From the NCBI GenBank assembly GCA_025526995.1, contig JAHLKG010000005.1, positions 930,001-994,000 of the forward strand: 64,000 bases of DNA, given 5' to 3'. Source of the stretch: Powellomyces hirtus (Eukaryota; Chytridiomycota; Chytridiomycetes; Spizellomycetales; Powellomycetaceae). This document shows positions 20,201-31,145 of this stretch, in pieces. The notes beneath the pieces are model-generated. The model did not search any database, was not told the DNA's origin, and was given only the letters and a program-made list of their open reading frames with translations. Position 1 is the first letter of the stretch. Every line of letters begins with the position of its first letter. The translations under genes and the position numbers were made by a program.

Positions 20201-21267
20201 TTGGGGACGTGCCAGCAGTTCTGGATTTGCAGGGGCACTGTCTTCCCCTCTGTGTTGATCACCCATGTGTGAAGCGTTCCATGCCCCACAGCTTCCAATG
20301 TGTGATTGTCTGCCATCTCAATGGCGACAGGAGACATCTTCTCATAGTCCTCAAACAGCTCTCTGCGGCCAGTCATGTGCTGAGAGGCTCCTTAGTCCAA
20401 AATCCAAGTGTTGGATGTCAGGGATGGCATCTGAGTTCCAATGGTGGTGAAAGCAAAGCCTCCAGGCGTCTGTTGAGTCGAGTTGGCCTGGTTTAGGCCC
20501 TTCTTCTCGTCTGCTGCCCTCTTGTGGCATTCCTTCTTGATGTGGCCCTTCTTGTTGCAGTAGTGACAGACTGCCTCCTTCTTCCAATCTGGCTTTCCCC
20601 CAGCCTTGTTGGTCTTCTGAGCATTCCCTTTGGTGTCAGCTTGTGTGAAGAAGGCTTTTGCTGCCTTTCCAGAGTTCTTCTTTCCATCTGCACGCCTCAT
20701 TTCCTCCTGCAACAGCCTGGATGTCACAAAAGCCAAGTCCAGCTTCTCACTGGTCGACTCCAGAGTCATCACAAGGGTGTCAAAGGCTTCTGGAAGGGAA
20801 GAGAGCAAGGAGAACACATGGTCCTCCTCAGAAACGGGAGCTCCGATGGCTGCAAGTTCCTGGGTCATCCTCTTGATCTTGTTGATGTGGATGGTCATGG
20901 AATCAGTTGGGTCCATTGTCACAGTGAGGAACCGACGTCTCAGGAAGTGTCTGTTGGCAACCCCCTTCTTCTCATGCACCTCCCTCAGCTTTTCCCATGC
21001 TTCAAGGGCGGATTCAGCCTCATGAACATGCATCAATTGCTCATCATTCAAAGACATGATCAGCAGAGCCAGAGCTCTCTCATCTCGACGTATCCAGTCG
21101 TCTGATGCTGTGTTGGTGGCCTTGGCAGTTCCTGAGCCGTCCTTGATGTCAATGGCATCCCAAAGTCCCTTCTCAATCAACAGCATCTTCATTTTCAACT
21201 TCCAAAGGTGAAAGTTCTCCCCAGTGAACCTCTCAATGGACACTCGGCTGTCAGAGTCGCCAGCCAT
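17236..21267 (-). pseudogene. Copia-4 D2 gag-pol with TAA at the protease active site
   Basis: Starts at ATG 21267. Gag with zinc knuckle is open for 291 codons and ends TWILD followed by TAA (20392-20394), where intact copies have TCA for the serine of DSG. The remaining pol frame, from GASQHMTG through integrase, RT (YVDD) and RNase H to the TGA at 17236, is open and in the same frame. The copy could therefore make Gag alone, and Gag-Pol only by readthrough. D3 has the same TAA and the same linked Gly-to-Glu change (LFEDYEK). Confidence 0.95.
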
Positions 21268-21546
21268 CTTGTGCAAAGAGTGTGGCAAAATGGGATAGTC
21301 CCGGTGTTCAACCGCAAGTGGTCAGAACCTGCTCCAGAAAATCCACTCCAGTCCAGTCCAGTCCAGACAATAGCTCGTTTGATGGTCAGACGCAGGTGTC
21401 CTATGCCTGCTATCTAGGCTTCTCGAGTGCTCAAACAGTTCTCCAAGTCCTCAGCAGCACCAGTGATAGGCACAGTGACGTGTTTCCCAGATAGGGATAG
21501 AGGTGGAGTCAGTAATGTTCAGACAGCTGTGTCAGGGCTCATAACC

Positions 21547-22046
21547 TGTTGAGACGTCTTGACATCTACAAACAGGAACTCAGCATACCAGATAGGTTGC
21601 TAGGTTGTTGTCAAGACTTGCAGAGGGTCTGAAGGTGCTTCCCAAGGTAGGGAAGGTCGCCTATAGTGTTTGGCAGAGTGTACTAGACAAGTAGAGTGTG
21701 TTGGACTGTTATTATATTGGTTGGGGATGCCCAGAGGGCGTCCTTTAATAACAATTTGGATCATAGTACATGTGTAGTGACAATCTAACTGTGCCCTAGC
21801 TTGGCCAAGACGGCCCTGGCCTGGCCTAGTATTGTTCCCAATCACAGGGTGTCTTTTTGCCTTTTCTTGGCGCTTCTATCAGCGCTCCAGACGTGTTCTA
21901 GGCCTTCCCAGGCCCTCTCCAGCTATTCTGGATCGTTCTAGACCATTCTGGACCATTCCAGACCATTCTAGACACAAGTGGATGTCCTCCCACATGTCCC
22001 GTGTGCTCTAAGTCCTCCCAGAGGCGCCCACAGGTAGATTCCAACA
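21547..22046 (-). repeat. Copia-4 D2 5' LTR, 500 bp
   Basis: Looks identical to the D2 3' LTR. The primer site is at 21531-21546 and GTTTG duplication follows at 22047. Confidence 0.95.
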
Positions 22047-22705
22047 GTTTGATCTATGCCATGCTAGGAACACGCCCTGACATTGCTGCTGCAGTTGGAA
22101 TTGTGTCCAAGTACCTTGCAAAGCCTGGAAAGGAGCATTGGAGTGCTGCCAAGCGGATCATCAGATACCTGAAGGGCACAAGCGAACTTGGAATCCTTAT
22201 GGGAGGCAAAGAGAATGTCTCTGATCCTAGGAAGCTGGTTGGATACTCGGATTCTGACTATGCTGGATGTTTGGACACAAGGAGATCAACCACTGGATTC
22301 ATCTTCATGTTCAACGGGCCTATCACCTGGCAATCCAAGCGGCAGACCACTGTAGCTCTTTCAAGCACGGAAGCAGAGTACATGGCACTAGCCCAGTGCA
22401 CCAAGGAAGCTGTTTGGCTTCGTCTGCTTGCAGGGGAGCTCGGATTCAAGCAGGATGGACCCACAATGCTCTTTGAGGACAACCAGGGTGCCATTGCTCT
22501 TGCTAAGAACCCGACATTGCATGCCCGCACCAAACACATTGAAGTGAGGTACCACTTTATCAGAGAAGCACTAGGACGCTTGGAGATTGCATTAGAGTAT
22601 CTCTCGACTCAGGACATGGTTGCAGACATCTTGACAAAACCACTGGCTAGGGATCAGTTCTTGAAACTGAGGGACGCCTGTGGGATCACAAAACATGTTG
22701 CGTGA
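22047..22705 (+). pseudogene. Copia-4 D1 gag-pol, second part (RNase H)
   Basis: Resumes after the D2 insertion with SLIYAMLGTRPD and runs through RNase H (GYSDSDYAG, STEAEY, FEDNQGAI, HIEVRYHF, DILTKPLA) to TGA at 22703-22705. GTGAGTGGGAG, the polypurine tract, leads straight into the 3' LTR at 22713. It is separated from its first part by 5.3 kb, so it is not translatable in frame. Confidence 0.9.
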
Positions 22706-22712
22706 GTGGGAG

Positions 22713-23212
22713 TGTTGGAATCTACCTGTGGGCGCCTCTGGGAGGACTTAGAGCACACAGGACATGTGGGAGGACATCCACTTGTGTCTAGAATGGTCTG
22801 GAATGGTCCAGAATGGTCTAGAACGATCCAGAATAGCTGGAGAGGGCCTGGGAAGGCCTAGAACACGTCTGGAGCGCTGATAGAAGCGCCAAGAAAAGGC
22901 AAAAAGACACCCTGTGATTGGGAACAATACTAGGCCAGGCCAGGGCCGTCTTGGCCAAGCTAGGGCACAGTTAGATTGTCACTACACATGTACTATGATC
23001 CAAATTGTTATAAAAGGACGCCCTCTGGGCATCCCCAACCAATATAATAACAGTCCAACACACTCTACTTGTCTAGTACACTCTGCCAAACACTACAGGC
23101 GACCTTCCCTACCTTGGGAAGCACCTTCAGACCCTCTGCAAGTCTTGACAACAACCTAGCAACCTATCTGGTATGCTGAGTTCCTGTTTGTAGATGTCAA
23201 GACGTCTCAACA
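22713..23212 (+). repeat. Copia-4 D1 3' LTR, 500 bp
   Basis: TGTTGGAATC to CTCAACA, one base different from the 5' LTR by eye (CTGAG against CTAAG near the end). TATAAAAGG is kept. GGATT follows. Confidence 0.95.
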
Positions 23213-25634
23213 GGATTTGGATGCCAGAATCATGTTGTCCACATAGACCAGCAGCTACAGGGCACTCTTGGGGTCTTGAGCATGCAGGGTGCAGATGCAA
23301 GGGTCAGCATTGCTCTGCACAAAGCCCAGCTGCTTGAGTTGGGCATTGAGAAGCTGATTCCAGTTTCAAGATGACTGCTTGAGACTGTCCAGGCTGCGCC
23401 AAAGTCTGCAAACCAGGTGATCCTGCCCAGCAATGGCAAACCCCTCAGGCTGCTCCCCATAGATCTCCTCCTCAATGTCGGGGTTGAGGAATGCTGTCAC
23501 AGCATCCATCTGCTCCAGTTCCATGTCCTCAATGGTGGAATAGCCAGAACCATTCTGATCGAGCTGAACTTGGCCACAGGGGCAAAGGTCACACCAAAAT
23601 CAACTCCCTCTTGTTGACAGAAGCCTTGGGCAACCAGACCTGCCTTGTAGCACCCGAACGAGCCCTCTGCTGCTCTCTTGATCTTGAAGACCCACTTGCA
23701 CTTGATGGGCTGACGCCCTGCAGGCAACAGAACGGGATCCCAGGTGTGGTTGGCATGCAGGCTGTTAAGTTTGGTTTGAGCTGCTTGCCCCCACTGCCTT
23801 GCATCAGGGGCTTTAAGAGCAACCTTGAGGGATGCAAGGTTGTCCCCTCCAGGTGCAATAGCCTCAGCCAGCAAGGCAGTTGCCTCAGCAAATAGACCAG
23901 TCCCAGTCCTCCAGTACTTTCGAGGGGCCTCTCGGACACAGGTTGAGATCCGTTCAGGCACTTTGGAGGCCTCAGGCTTCCTGGGAGCGGATGGGATTGC
24001 CCCTTAGGGCTGAGCTGGTGCTCCTGAGCATCCTCAAAGTCCTTCCCTTGCTCAAAGCCACCATCCAGCTTGTCTTCCTGCTCAAAGGCATCCTTCAGCG
24101 CCTCCTCTTGCTCAGAAGAGTCATCTTCAGCATCTGACAGCACATCTGTCATGCAAGTGGAAGCCTGGGCAGCAGGATCCAGCTTGGCAGGATCTCCAGC
24201 AAGGGACTCCACATCAAACTAGACGTCTCTGCTTTCAACCAGCTTGCCAGCAGCTGCGTCCCAGAGTCGATAGCCCTTGGTAGTCTGGCTGTAGCCCACG
24301 AAGATGCATCTGAAAGCATTTGGACCAAGCTTGTGCTGGTTCTTCTTGAGAATGGAAGCATAGGCTGTGCAGCCAAAGATGCATAGGGGCTGAATGTTTG
24401 GATGAGTGCCTGTCAAGATCTGCCAGGGTGTGGTGTTGTTGTCGAGGGCTCGAGTGAGGCTTTGATTCCTCAGGTATGCAGCTCTCATGAGCGCTTCACC
24501 CCAGAGCTTGGAGGGAAGTCCAGGTTGGAGCAGCAGACATCGAGCCATTTCAACAAGCGTCCTGTTCATGTGCTCTGCAACACCATTCTGCTGAGGTGTG
24601 GCAACAGAACTAAGCTGGTGTTGGATGCCCAACCACTGAGTGAACTTTGAGAACACCTTGGACAGGTATTCTCCACCATGGTCAGACTGAGGACCTTGAG
24701 CGAGCATCCTGTCTCTGTTGCTGCTGCTGCACCAAAGATCTTGGAGCTCGGAAGCGTCTCTGTCTTGGTCTTGAGCAGATAGGGGAAGACTAACCTGCTC
24801 TTGTCATCAATGAAGAGGACAAAATAGCGAGCTCCTCCAATTATGAGCGTCCTCATTGGCCCACAGACATCTGAATGCACCAGTTCCAAGACCTCTGAAG
24901 CCCTGGATGAGCACTCCTTAGGGAAGGGCAGCTTGGTGGCATTGGCTAGAGCACAGGTTGAGCAGGGTGCAGTTTCCAGCACTCCTACTGCTTTGATGCC
25001 CTGGGCCAGGCCCTTCCTGGCCATAAGCTGGGCACTCTGATGGTTGAGATGCCCCAGGCGTGAATGCCAGGTCTCCAGAGCTGCTGTACTTGTGCTGATG
25101 GCAACAGCATGGTACTGGGCAGCAGCATCAAATGGTTGTCCCAAGGCATAAAGACCCTCATGACGGTAGCAACTGAGAGCGAGTGAGTCCTTACTGGTCC
25201 TGATTTGGCATCTTCCCCCAACCAACTGGATGTTGGCTCCTGCTTCCTCCAGCTGAGCAACTGATAGAAGGCTTTTCTCGAGTTTGGGCACAAGCCAGAC
25301 ATCCTTGAAGGTGCAGGTGACTAGTCATCTTGCCATTAGGGAGAGCTGCCTGGATGGCCTTCTCAGTCACCTCCACCATTGCTCAACCAGGTTTTTGTTG
25401 CTGGTCATGTCCTGTGATGCACCTGCATGGATGATCCAATGGCCACTTCTGCTGCTGGTGGCCAAGAAGGCAAAGGCCTCATGCCCAGAACCCTGGTTCG
25501 CCTCTGAGCCCTGCTGCTCTGCTGCCAGCCTTTGCCTGCACTCCTTCTTGAAGTGCCCTTCCTTTCCACAATAGAAGGAAGGCCCTGCTGCCTTCTTCAT
25601 AGTGGTGTTGCTGATCCAGCTCCTACCATAGAAG
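23213..25634 (-). pseudogene. Copia-3 gag end, protease, integrase, first part of RT
   Basis: From the right: gag zinc knuckle FYCGKEGHFKKEC (near 25555), then a protease region reading HAGASQDM where DSGAS is expected, so both catalytic positions are changed. Next come the integrase zinc region (WHSRLGHL ... CSTC) and core (HSDVCGPM; SDHGGEYL; QQNGVAEHMNRT) and an acidic spacer (about 24030-24150). The RT has KCKWVFKIK, GLVAQGFCQ and VTFAPVAK, and the active site YVDN near 23240. Frame breaks occur near 24700 and 23960, with an in-frame TAG at 24219-24221 and further indels through RT. No functional product is expected. Confidence 0.85.
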
Positions 25635-25799
25635 TATTGGAATGTTGAGCTTTGCGTACTAAATGTTAGTCCTTACATTAGACCCAAACTTGGAATCTCT
25701 GATTACCGTTATACCGGTAATGCTAAGAGCTGCATTGGATCACGTGTCGTCACGTGATTGAAGGAAAGGTAGATAAGACTGCTTGACAAGCAAGACATT
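25635..25799 (+). repeat. Copia-2B 5' LTR, left part
   Basis: Starts TATTGGAATGTTGAGC. The 3' LTR starts TATTGGAAGC and the LTR ends TCCAATA, so the family's termini are TATTGGA/TCCAATA, not TG/CA. It contains an imperfect palindrome around TACCGTTATACCGGTAA and two CACGTG boxes. Interrupted after ACATT (25795-25799). Confidence 0.8.
25741..25756 (+). promoter_or_regulatory. Paired CACGTG E-boxes, 10 bp apart, in the Copia-2 LTR
   Basis: CACGTG at 25741-25746 and 25751-25756, start to start 10 bp. The Copia-2B 3' LTR has CACGTG at 60560 and CACATG at 60570, and the solo LTR has CACGTG at 9901 with TACGTG at 9891. The spacing is kept even where one box has mutated. Confidence 0.5.
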
Positions 25800-26299
25800 T
25801 GTTGAGACGTCTTGACATCTACAAACAGGAACTCAGCATACCAGATAGGTTGCTAGGTTGTTGTCAAGACTTGCAGAGGGTCTGAAGGTGCTTCCCAAGG
25901 TAGGGAAGGTCGCCTGTAGTGTTTGGCAGAGTGTACTAGACAAGTAGAGTGTGTTGGACTGTTATTATATTGGTTGGGGATGCCCAGAGGGCGTCCTTTT
26001 ATAACAATTTGGATCATAGTACATGTGTAGTGACAATCTAACTGTGCCCTAGCTTGGCCAAGACGGCCCTGGCCTGGCCTAGTATTGTTCCCAATCACAG
26101 GGTGTCTTTTTGCCTTTTCTTGGCGCTTCTATCAGCGCTCCAGACGTGTTCTAGGCCTTCCCAGGCCCTCTCCAGCTATTCTGGATCGTTCTAGACCATT
26201 CTGGACCATTCCAGACCATTCTAGACACAAGTGGATGTCCTCCCACATGTCCTGTGTGCTCTAAGTCCTCCCAGAGGCGCCCACAGGTAGATTCCAACA
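25800..26299 (-). repeat. Copia-4 LTR 1 of the array, 500 bp
   Basis: TGTTGAGACG to CCAACA on the plus strand. It keeps TATAAAA and the CCTGTGTG variant typical of D1 and forms the outer 3' end of the array next to ACATT. Confidence 0.95.
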
Positions 26300-26306
26300 C
26301 TCCCAC

Positions 26307-29300
26307 TCACGCAACATGTTTTGTGATCCCACAGGCGTCCCTCAGTTTCAAGAACTGATCCCTAGCCAGTGGTTTTGTCAAGATGTCTGCAACCATGTCC
26401 TGAGTCGAGAGATACTCTAATGCAATCTCCAAGCGTCCTAGTGCTTCTCTGATAAAGTGGTACCTCACTTCAATGTGTTTGGTGCTGGCATGCAATGTCG
26501 GGTTCTTAGCAAGAGCAATGGCACCCTGGTTGTCCTCAAAGAGCATTGTGGGTCCATCCTGCTTGAATCCGAGCTCCCCTGCAAGCAGACGAAGCCAAAC
26601 AGCTTCCTTGGTGCACTGGGCTAGTGCCATGTACTCTGCTTCCGTGCTTGAAAGAGCTACAGTGGTCTGCCGCTTGGATTGCCAGGTGATAGGCCCGTTG
26701 AACATGAAGATGAATCCAGTGGTTGATCTCCTTGTGTCCAAACATCCAGCATAGTCGGAATCCGAGTATCCAACCAGCTTCCTAGGCTCAGAGACATTCT
26801 CTTTGCCTCCCAGAAGGATTCCAAGTTCGCTTGTGCCCTTCAGGTATCTGATGATCCGCTTGGCAGCATTCCAATGCTCCTTTCCAGGCTTTGCAAGGTA
26901 CTTGGACACAATTCCAACTGCAGCAGCAATGTCAGGGCGTGTTCCTAGCATGGCATAGATCAAACTGCCCACTGCATTCCTGTATGGCACAGAGCTCATC
27001 TCCAGCTCATCCGTCTCATTCTGAGGTGCCATGTTGTTTCTGAGGTGCAGTCCATGTTCCATAGGCGTGGCATGAACCTTGGCATCTCCCATGTTGAATT
27101 TCGAAACGACCTCTTCAACATACTTCTTCTGAGACAACCAGATGGTGCGGGTGCTTCTGCTCCGTCTGATGTGAATCCCAAGGAAGTAATTCAGCTCTCC
27201 AAGGTCTGTCATCTCAAAAGCTCGCCTCAGCTCCTTCTTGACATCCCGCAGCTGTTCCTTGCTTGATGAGGCCACAATGAGGTCGTCCACATAGATCAGA
27301 ATGTACTCTGTTGTCCCATTCTGACTCCTGTAGTACATGCAAGGCTCTGCAGTCGACTGCACAAAGCCCATAGACTTGAGTTTGTGGTCTATCTTGTGGT
27401 TGAAGCGCCTTGCTGATTGCTTGAGGCCGTAGAGGGGTCTCCCAAGCTTGCAGACCCGTCCTGGATGCTTGGAATCCTCAAAGCCCTCCGGTTGGCGCAT
27501 GTAGATCACATAGTCCAGATCCCCTTGCAAGAATGCTGTCTTCACGTCCATCTCATGTGCTTCCAAGTCGTCTGTAGCAATAATGGAGAACAGCAGTCTC
27601 ATGGGACCAAACTTGGCAACAGGAGCAAACGTCTCCTGATAGTCCAATCCCTCTCTCTGAGAGAATCCCTTGGCAACAGGTCTTGCCTTGTATCTGTCAA
27701 GCTCTCCTGTGTCCTTCAGCTTTCGTTTGAAGACCCACTTGCATCCAATAGCTTTTCTGCCCGTTGGCAGATCCACAAGTTGCCATGTCCCATTCTTGGC
27801 AAGAGCATCCATCTCTTCCTGAGCAGCCTGACGCCATTGTGAAGCATCTGGCATGGTCTGGCTCTCCTTGTAGCTTGTGGGCTCGTTTGAGACAAAAGAG
27901 ACAGCATAGGCAACTGCAGCAACGTTTGCAGCATTGCTTGAAGCCTTCCACCACTCTCCTGGCGGATTCCTGAGTCTTTTGGGGGTTGGAGAAGGCTCTG
28001 CAGCACTCTCATAGTCAGAGGACGGCTCAGGGGTCCGTTCCCTCATGTTCTCCTCTCCCTCTGACATGGCTGTGTCCTCAGAGTCGTCACTGACATCCTG
28101 CAGCTCGTCACTGACATCCTGCAGCTCGTCACTGACATCCTGCAGCTTCATTTCAGGCCCAATTCCCACTTCCAGGCTCTCAGCAGGCACTTGGGGCATC
28201 TGAGCAGACTGGAGGGATGGAATGAAGCTCTTCTCATCGAATTTGACACTTCTGGAGAACAGGATCTTCTTAGTCTGTATGTCCATAAGCCGGTATTCCT
28301 TGCTGTGGGAGCTATACCCCAGCATGATGCACTTGACAGCAGCATCATCCAGCTTCTGGCGCTTGTTGGGTTGAATGTAGGCATAGGCAATGCATCCAAA
28401 CGTCCTCAAATGTCCCAGAGATGGTGGGATACCATGGAACATCTCATAAGGCGTCTTGGGGCATGCAACAGTGGGAGATCTGTTCCTCAGATAGACTGCT
28501 GTCATGATTGCTTCTCCCCAGAAACGCTTGTCCAAGCCTGACTGCTTCAACAAACATCTCCCCATCTCCACAAGGGTACGGTTGGCTCGTTCAGCAACAC
28601 CATTTTGCTGTGGAGTATTTACTGAACTCCTCTGATGCTGTGTGCCCTTCTCCTTGAAGTGGTCCCTTAGCAAGTTGCTCATGTACTCGCCTCCTGGGTC
28701 GGATCTGACAGCTTTGATCTGCTTTCCATGTAGGGGGACAAGTGCTGCTTCCAGCTCCTGATAGTGCCTAGCAACTTCTCCCTTGGTCTTCATAAGGCAA
28801 ACATGGAAATATCTTGTCTTGTCATCAATGAATGTGACAAAATAGCGATATCCAGTGATCGTGGGTGGTTCAACTGGTCCCCAGACATCTGTGTGGATCA
28901 ATCCCAGCTTCTCTGATGCTCTGGAGGCCTGTGCCTTGGGGAATGGCGCTCTGCTTGCTTTGCTGAGTGCACAAGTGTCACAAATGCTCAAGCTCCCACT
29001 AGTTTGAACGCCCTTGGCAAGCTTGGTGAGCCTTCCAATGTCTGCAACGTTCAAATGGCCGAGTCTCTGATGCCATAGGGACAAGTCCTGACTTGTTGTG
29101 TCCCTTCCAACATTGTGGGCAATCCCAGCATTTGCCTGCCCATGTGTTGTCTCGAATGTGTAGACAAATTGGTTCTCTTTGGCAAGGAAAGCCGTCCCAT
29201 CCTTTGCAATGATCCGAGCAGCTTGTGGTCCCACTTCAAAACAAGCTCCAGCTTTGGCAAGGCGAGCCAGTGATAGGAGGTTCTTGGTCATCTTGGGGAC

Positions 29301-30359
29301 GTGCCAGCAGTTCTGGATTTGCAGGGGCACTGTCTTCCCCTCTGTGTTGATCACCCATGTGTGAAGCGTTCCATGCCCCACAGCTTCCAATGTGTGATTG
29401 TCTGCCATCTCAATGGCGACAGGAGACATCTTCTCATAGTCCTCAAACAGCTCTCTGCGGCCAGTCATGTGCTGAGAGGCTCCTTAGTCCAAAATCCAAG
29501 TGTTGGATGTCAGGGATGGCATCTGAGTTCCAATGGTGGTGAAAGCAAAGCCTCCAGGCGTCTGTTGAGTCGAGTTGGCCTGGTTTAGGCCCTTCTTCTC
29601 GTCTGCTGCCCTCTTGTGGCATTCCTTCTTGATGTGGCCCTTCTTGTTGCAGTAGTGACAGACTGCCTCCTTCTTCCAATCTGGCTTTCCCCCAGCCTTG
29701 TTGGTCTTCTGAGCATTCCCTTTGGTGTCAGCTTGTGTGAAGAAGGCTTTTGCTGCCTTTCCAGAGTTCTTCTTTCCATCTGCACGCCTCATTTCCTCCT
29801 GCAACAGCCTGGATGTCACAAAAGCCAAGTCCAGCTTCTCACTGGTCGACTCCAGAGTCATCACAAGGGTGTCAAAGGCTTCTGGAAGGGAAGAGAGCAA
29901 GGAGAACACATGGTCCTCCTCAGAAACGGGAGCTCCGATGGCTGCAAGTTCCTGGGTCATCCTCTTGATCTTGTTGATGTGGATGGTCATGGAATCAGTT
30001 GGGTCCATTGTCACAGTGAGGAACCGACGTCTCAGGAAGTGTCTGTTGGCAACCCCCTTCTTCTCATGCACCTCCCTCAGCTTTTCCCATGCTTCAAGGG
30101 CAGATTCGGCCTCATGAACATGCATCAATTGCTCATCATTCAAAGACATGATCAGCAGAGCCAGAGCTCTCTCATCTCGACGTATCCAGTCGTCTGATGC
30201 TGTGTTGGTGGCCTTGGCAGTTCCAGAGCCGTCCTTGATGTCAATGGCATCCCAAAGTCCCTTCTCAATCAACAGCATCTTCATTTTCAACTTCCAAAGG
30301 TGAAAGTTTTCCCCAGTGAACCTCTCAATGGACACTCGGATGTCAGAGTCGCCAGCCAT
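26307..30359 (-). pseudogene. Copia-4 D3 gag-pol with TAA at the protease active site
   Basis: Starts at ATG 30359. Gag is open to TWILD, then TAA at 29484-29486 replaces the serine codon of DSG, exactly as in D2. The frame after it is open through integrase, RT (YVDD, but KARPVAKG), and RNase H to the stop at 26307. Gag begins SDIR, and the LTRs are of the D1 type, while the stop and the linked LFEDYEK residue are of the D2 type, so D3 is a mosaic. Confidence 0.95.
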
Positions 30360-30638
30360 CTTGTGCAAAGAGTGTGGCAAAATGGGATAGTCCCGGTGTT
30401 CAACCGCAAGTGGTCAGAACCTGCTCCAGAAAATCCACTCCAGTCCAGTCCAGTCCAGACAATAGCTCGTTGGATGGTCAGATGCAGGTGTCCTATGCCT
30501 GCTATCTAGGCTTCTCGAGTGCTCAAACAGTTCTCCAAGTCCTCAGCAGCACCAGTGATAGGCACAGTGACGTGTTTCCCAGATAGGGATAGAGGTGGAG
30601 TCAGTATTGTTCAGACAGCTGTGTCAGGGCTCATAACC

Positions 30639-31138
30639 TGTTGAGACGTCTTGACATCTACAAACAGGAACTCAGCATACCAGATAGGTTGCTAGGTTGT
30701 TGTCAAGAATTGCAGAGGGTCTGAAGGTGCTTCCCAAGGTAGGGAAGGTCGCCTGTAGTGTTTGGCAGAGTGTACTAGACAAGTAGAGTGTGTTGGACTG
30801 TTATTACATTGGTTGGGGATGCCCAGAGGGCGTCCTTTTATAACAATTTGGATCATAGTACATGTGTAGTGACAATCTAACTGTGCCCTAGCTTGGCCAA
30901 GACGGCCCTGGCCTGGCCTAGTATTGTTCCCAATCGCAGGGTGTCTTTTTGCCTTTTCTTGGCGCTTCTATCAGCGCTTCAGACGTGTTCTAGGCCTTCC
31001 CAGGCCCTCTCCAGCTATTCTGGATCGTTCTAGACCATTCTGGACCATTCCAGACCATTCTAGACACAAGTGGATGTCCTCCCACATGTCCTGTGTGCTC
31101 TAAGTCCTCCCAGAGGCGCCCACAGGTAGATTCCAACA
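30639..31138 (-). repeat. Copia-4 LTR 2 of the array, shared by D3 and D4
   Basis: 500 bp. It serves as 5' LTR of D3 (primer site 30623-30638) and 3' LTR of D4 (pol stop at 31146). TATAAAA is kept. Private changes include CAAGAATTGCAG, TTATTACATTGG and CAATCGCAGG. Confidence 0.95.
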
Positions 31139-31145
31139 CTCCCAC

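Larger units (their letters stand above)
16729..22046 (-). mobile_element. Copia-4 element D2, nested in D1, opposite orientation
   Basis: LTRs at 16729-17228 and 21547-22046 look identical, and the GTTTG duplication is perfect (16724-16728 and 22047-22051). Length is 5318 bp, 21 bp shorter than D5, because one LQDVSDE repeat is missing. It belongs to the TATTAAAG/KARLVAKG subfamily, yet carries a stop at the protease. Confidence 0.95.
12551..23212 (+). mobile_element. Copia-4 element D1, split by nested D2
   Basis: Has 500-bp LTRs at 12551-13050 and 22713-23212 that differ at one base by eye, a GGATT target duplication, and an internal region broken at 16728/22047 by D2. Without D2 and one 5-bp duplication its length is 5339 bp, the same as D3, D5 and D7. 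It is the only full Copia-4 unit on the plus strand. It belongs to the subfamily with a TATAAAA promoter and KARPVAKG in RT. Confidence 0.95.
11709..25634 (-). mobile_element. Copia-3, Ty1/copia remnant without LTRs, split by Copia-4 D1
   Basis: Two blocks, 23213-25634 (end of gag, protease, integrase, first part of RT) and 11709-12550 (rest of RT, RNase H), are one minus-strand element interrupted at 12551-23212. Joining them across the GGATT duplication restores codon order in RT right after its active site. The 3' end is truncated in RNase H at 11709. The 5' end is cut in gag at 25634, where the Copia-2B LTR begins. The coding frame is open up to that point, so Copia-2B probably inserted into Copia-3 gag. 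Confidence 0.8.
25800..31138 (-). mobile_element. Copia-4 element D3 (array unit 1)
   Basis: 5339 bp, LTR to LTR. The left LTR has ACATT outside; the right LTR is shared with D4. The two LTRs differ at about four sites by eye, more than the pairs of D1, D2, D5 and D7, as expected if they are not a true pair from one insertion. Confidence 0.9.
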
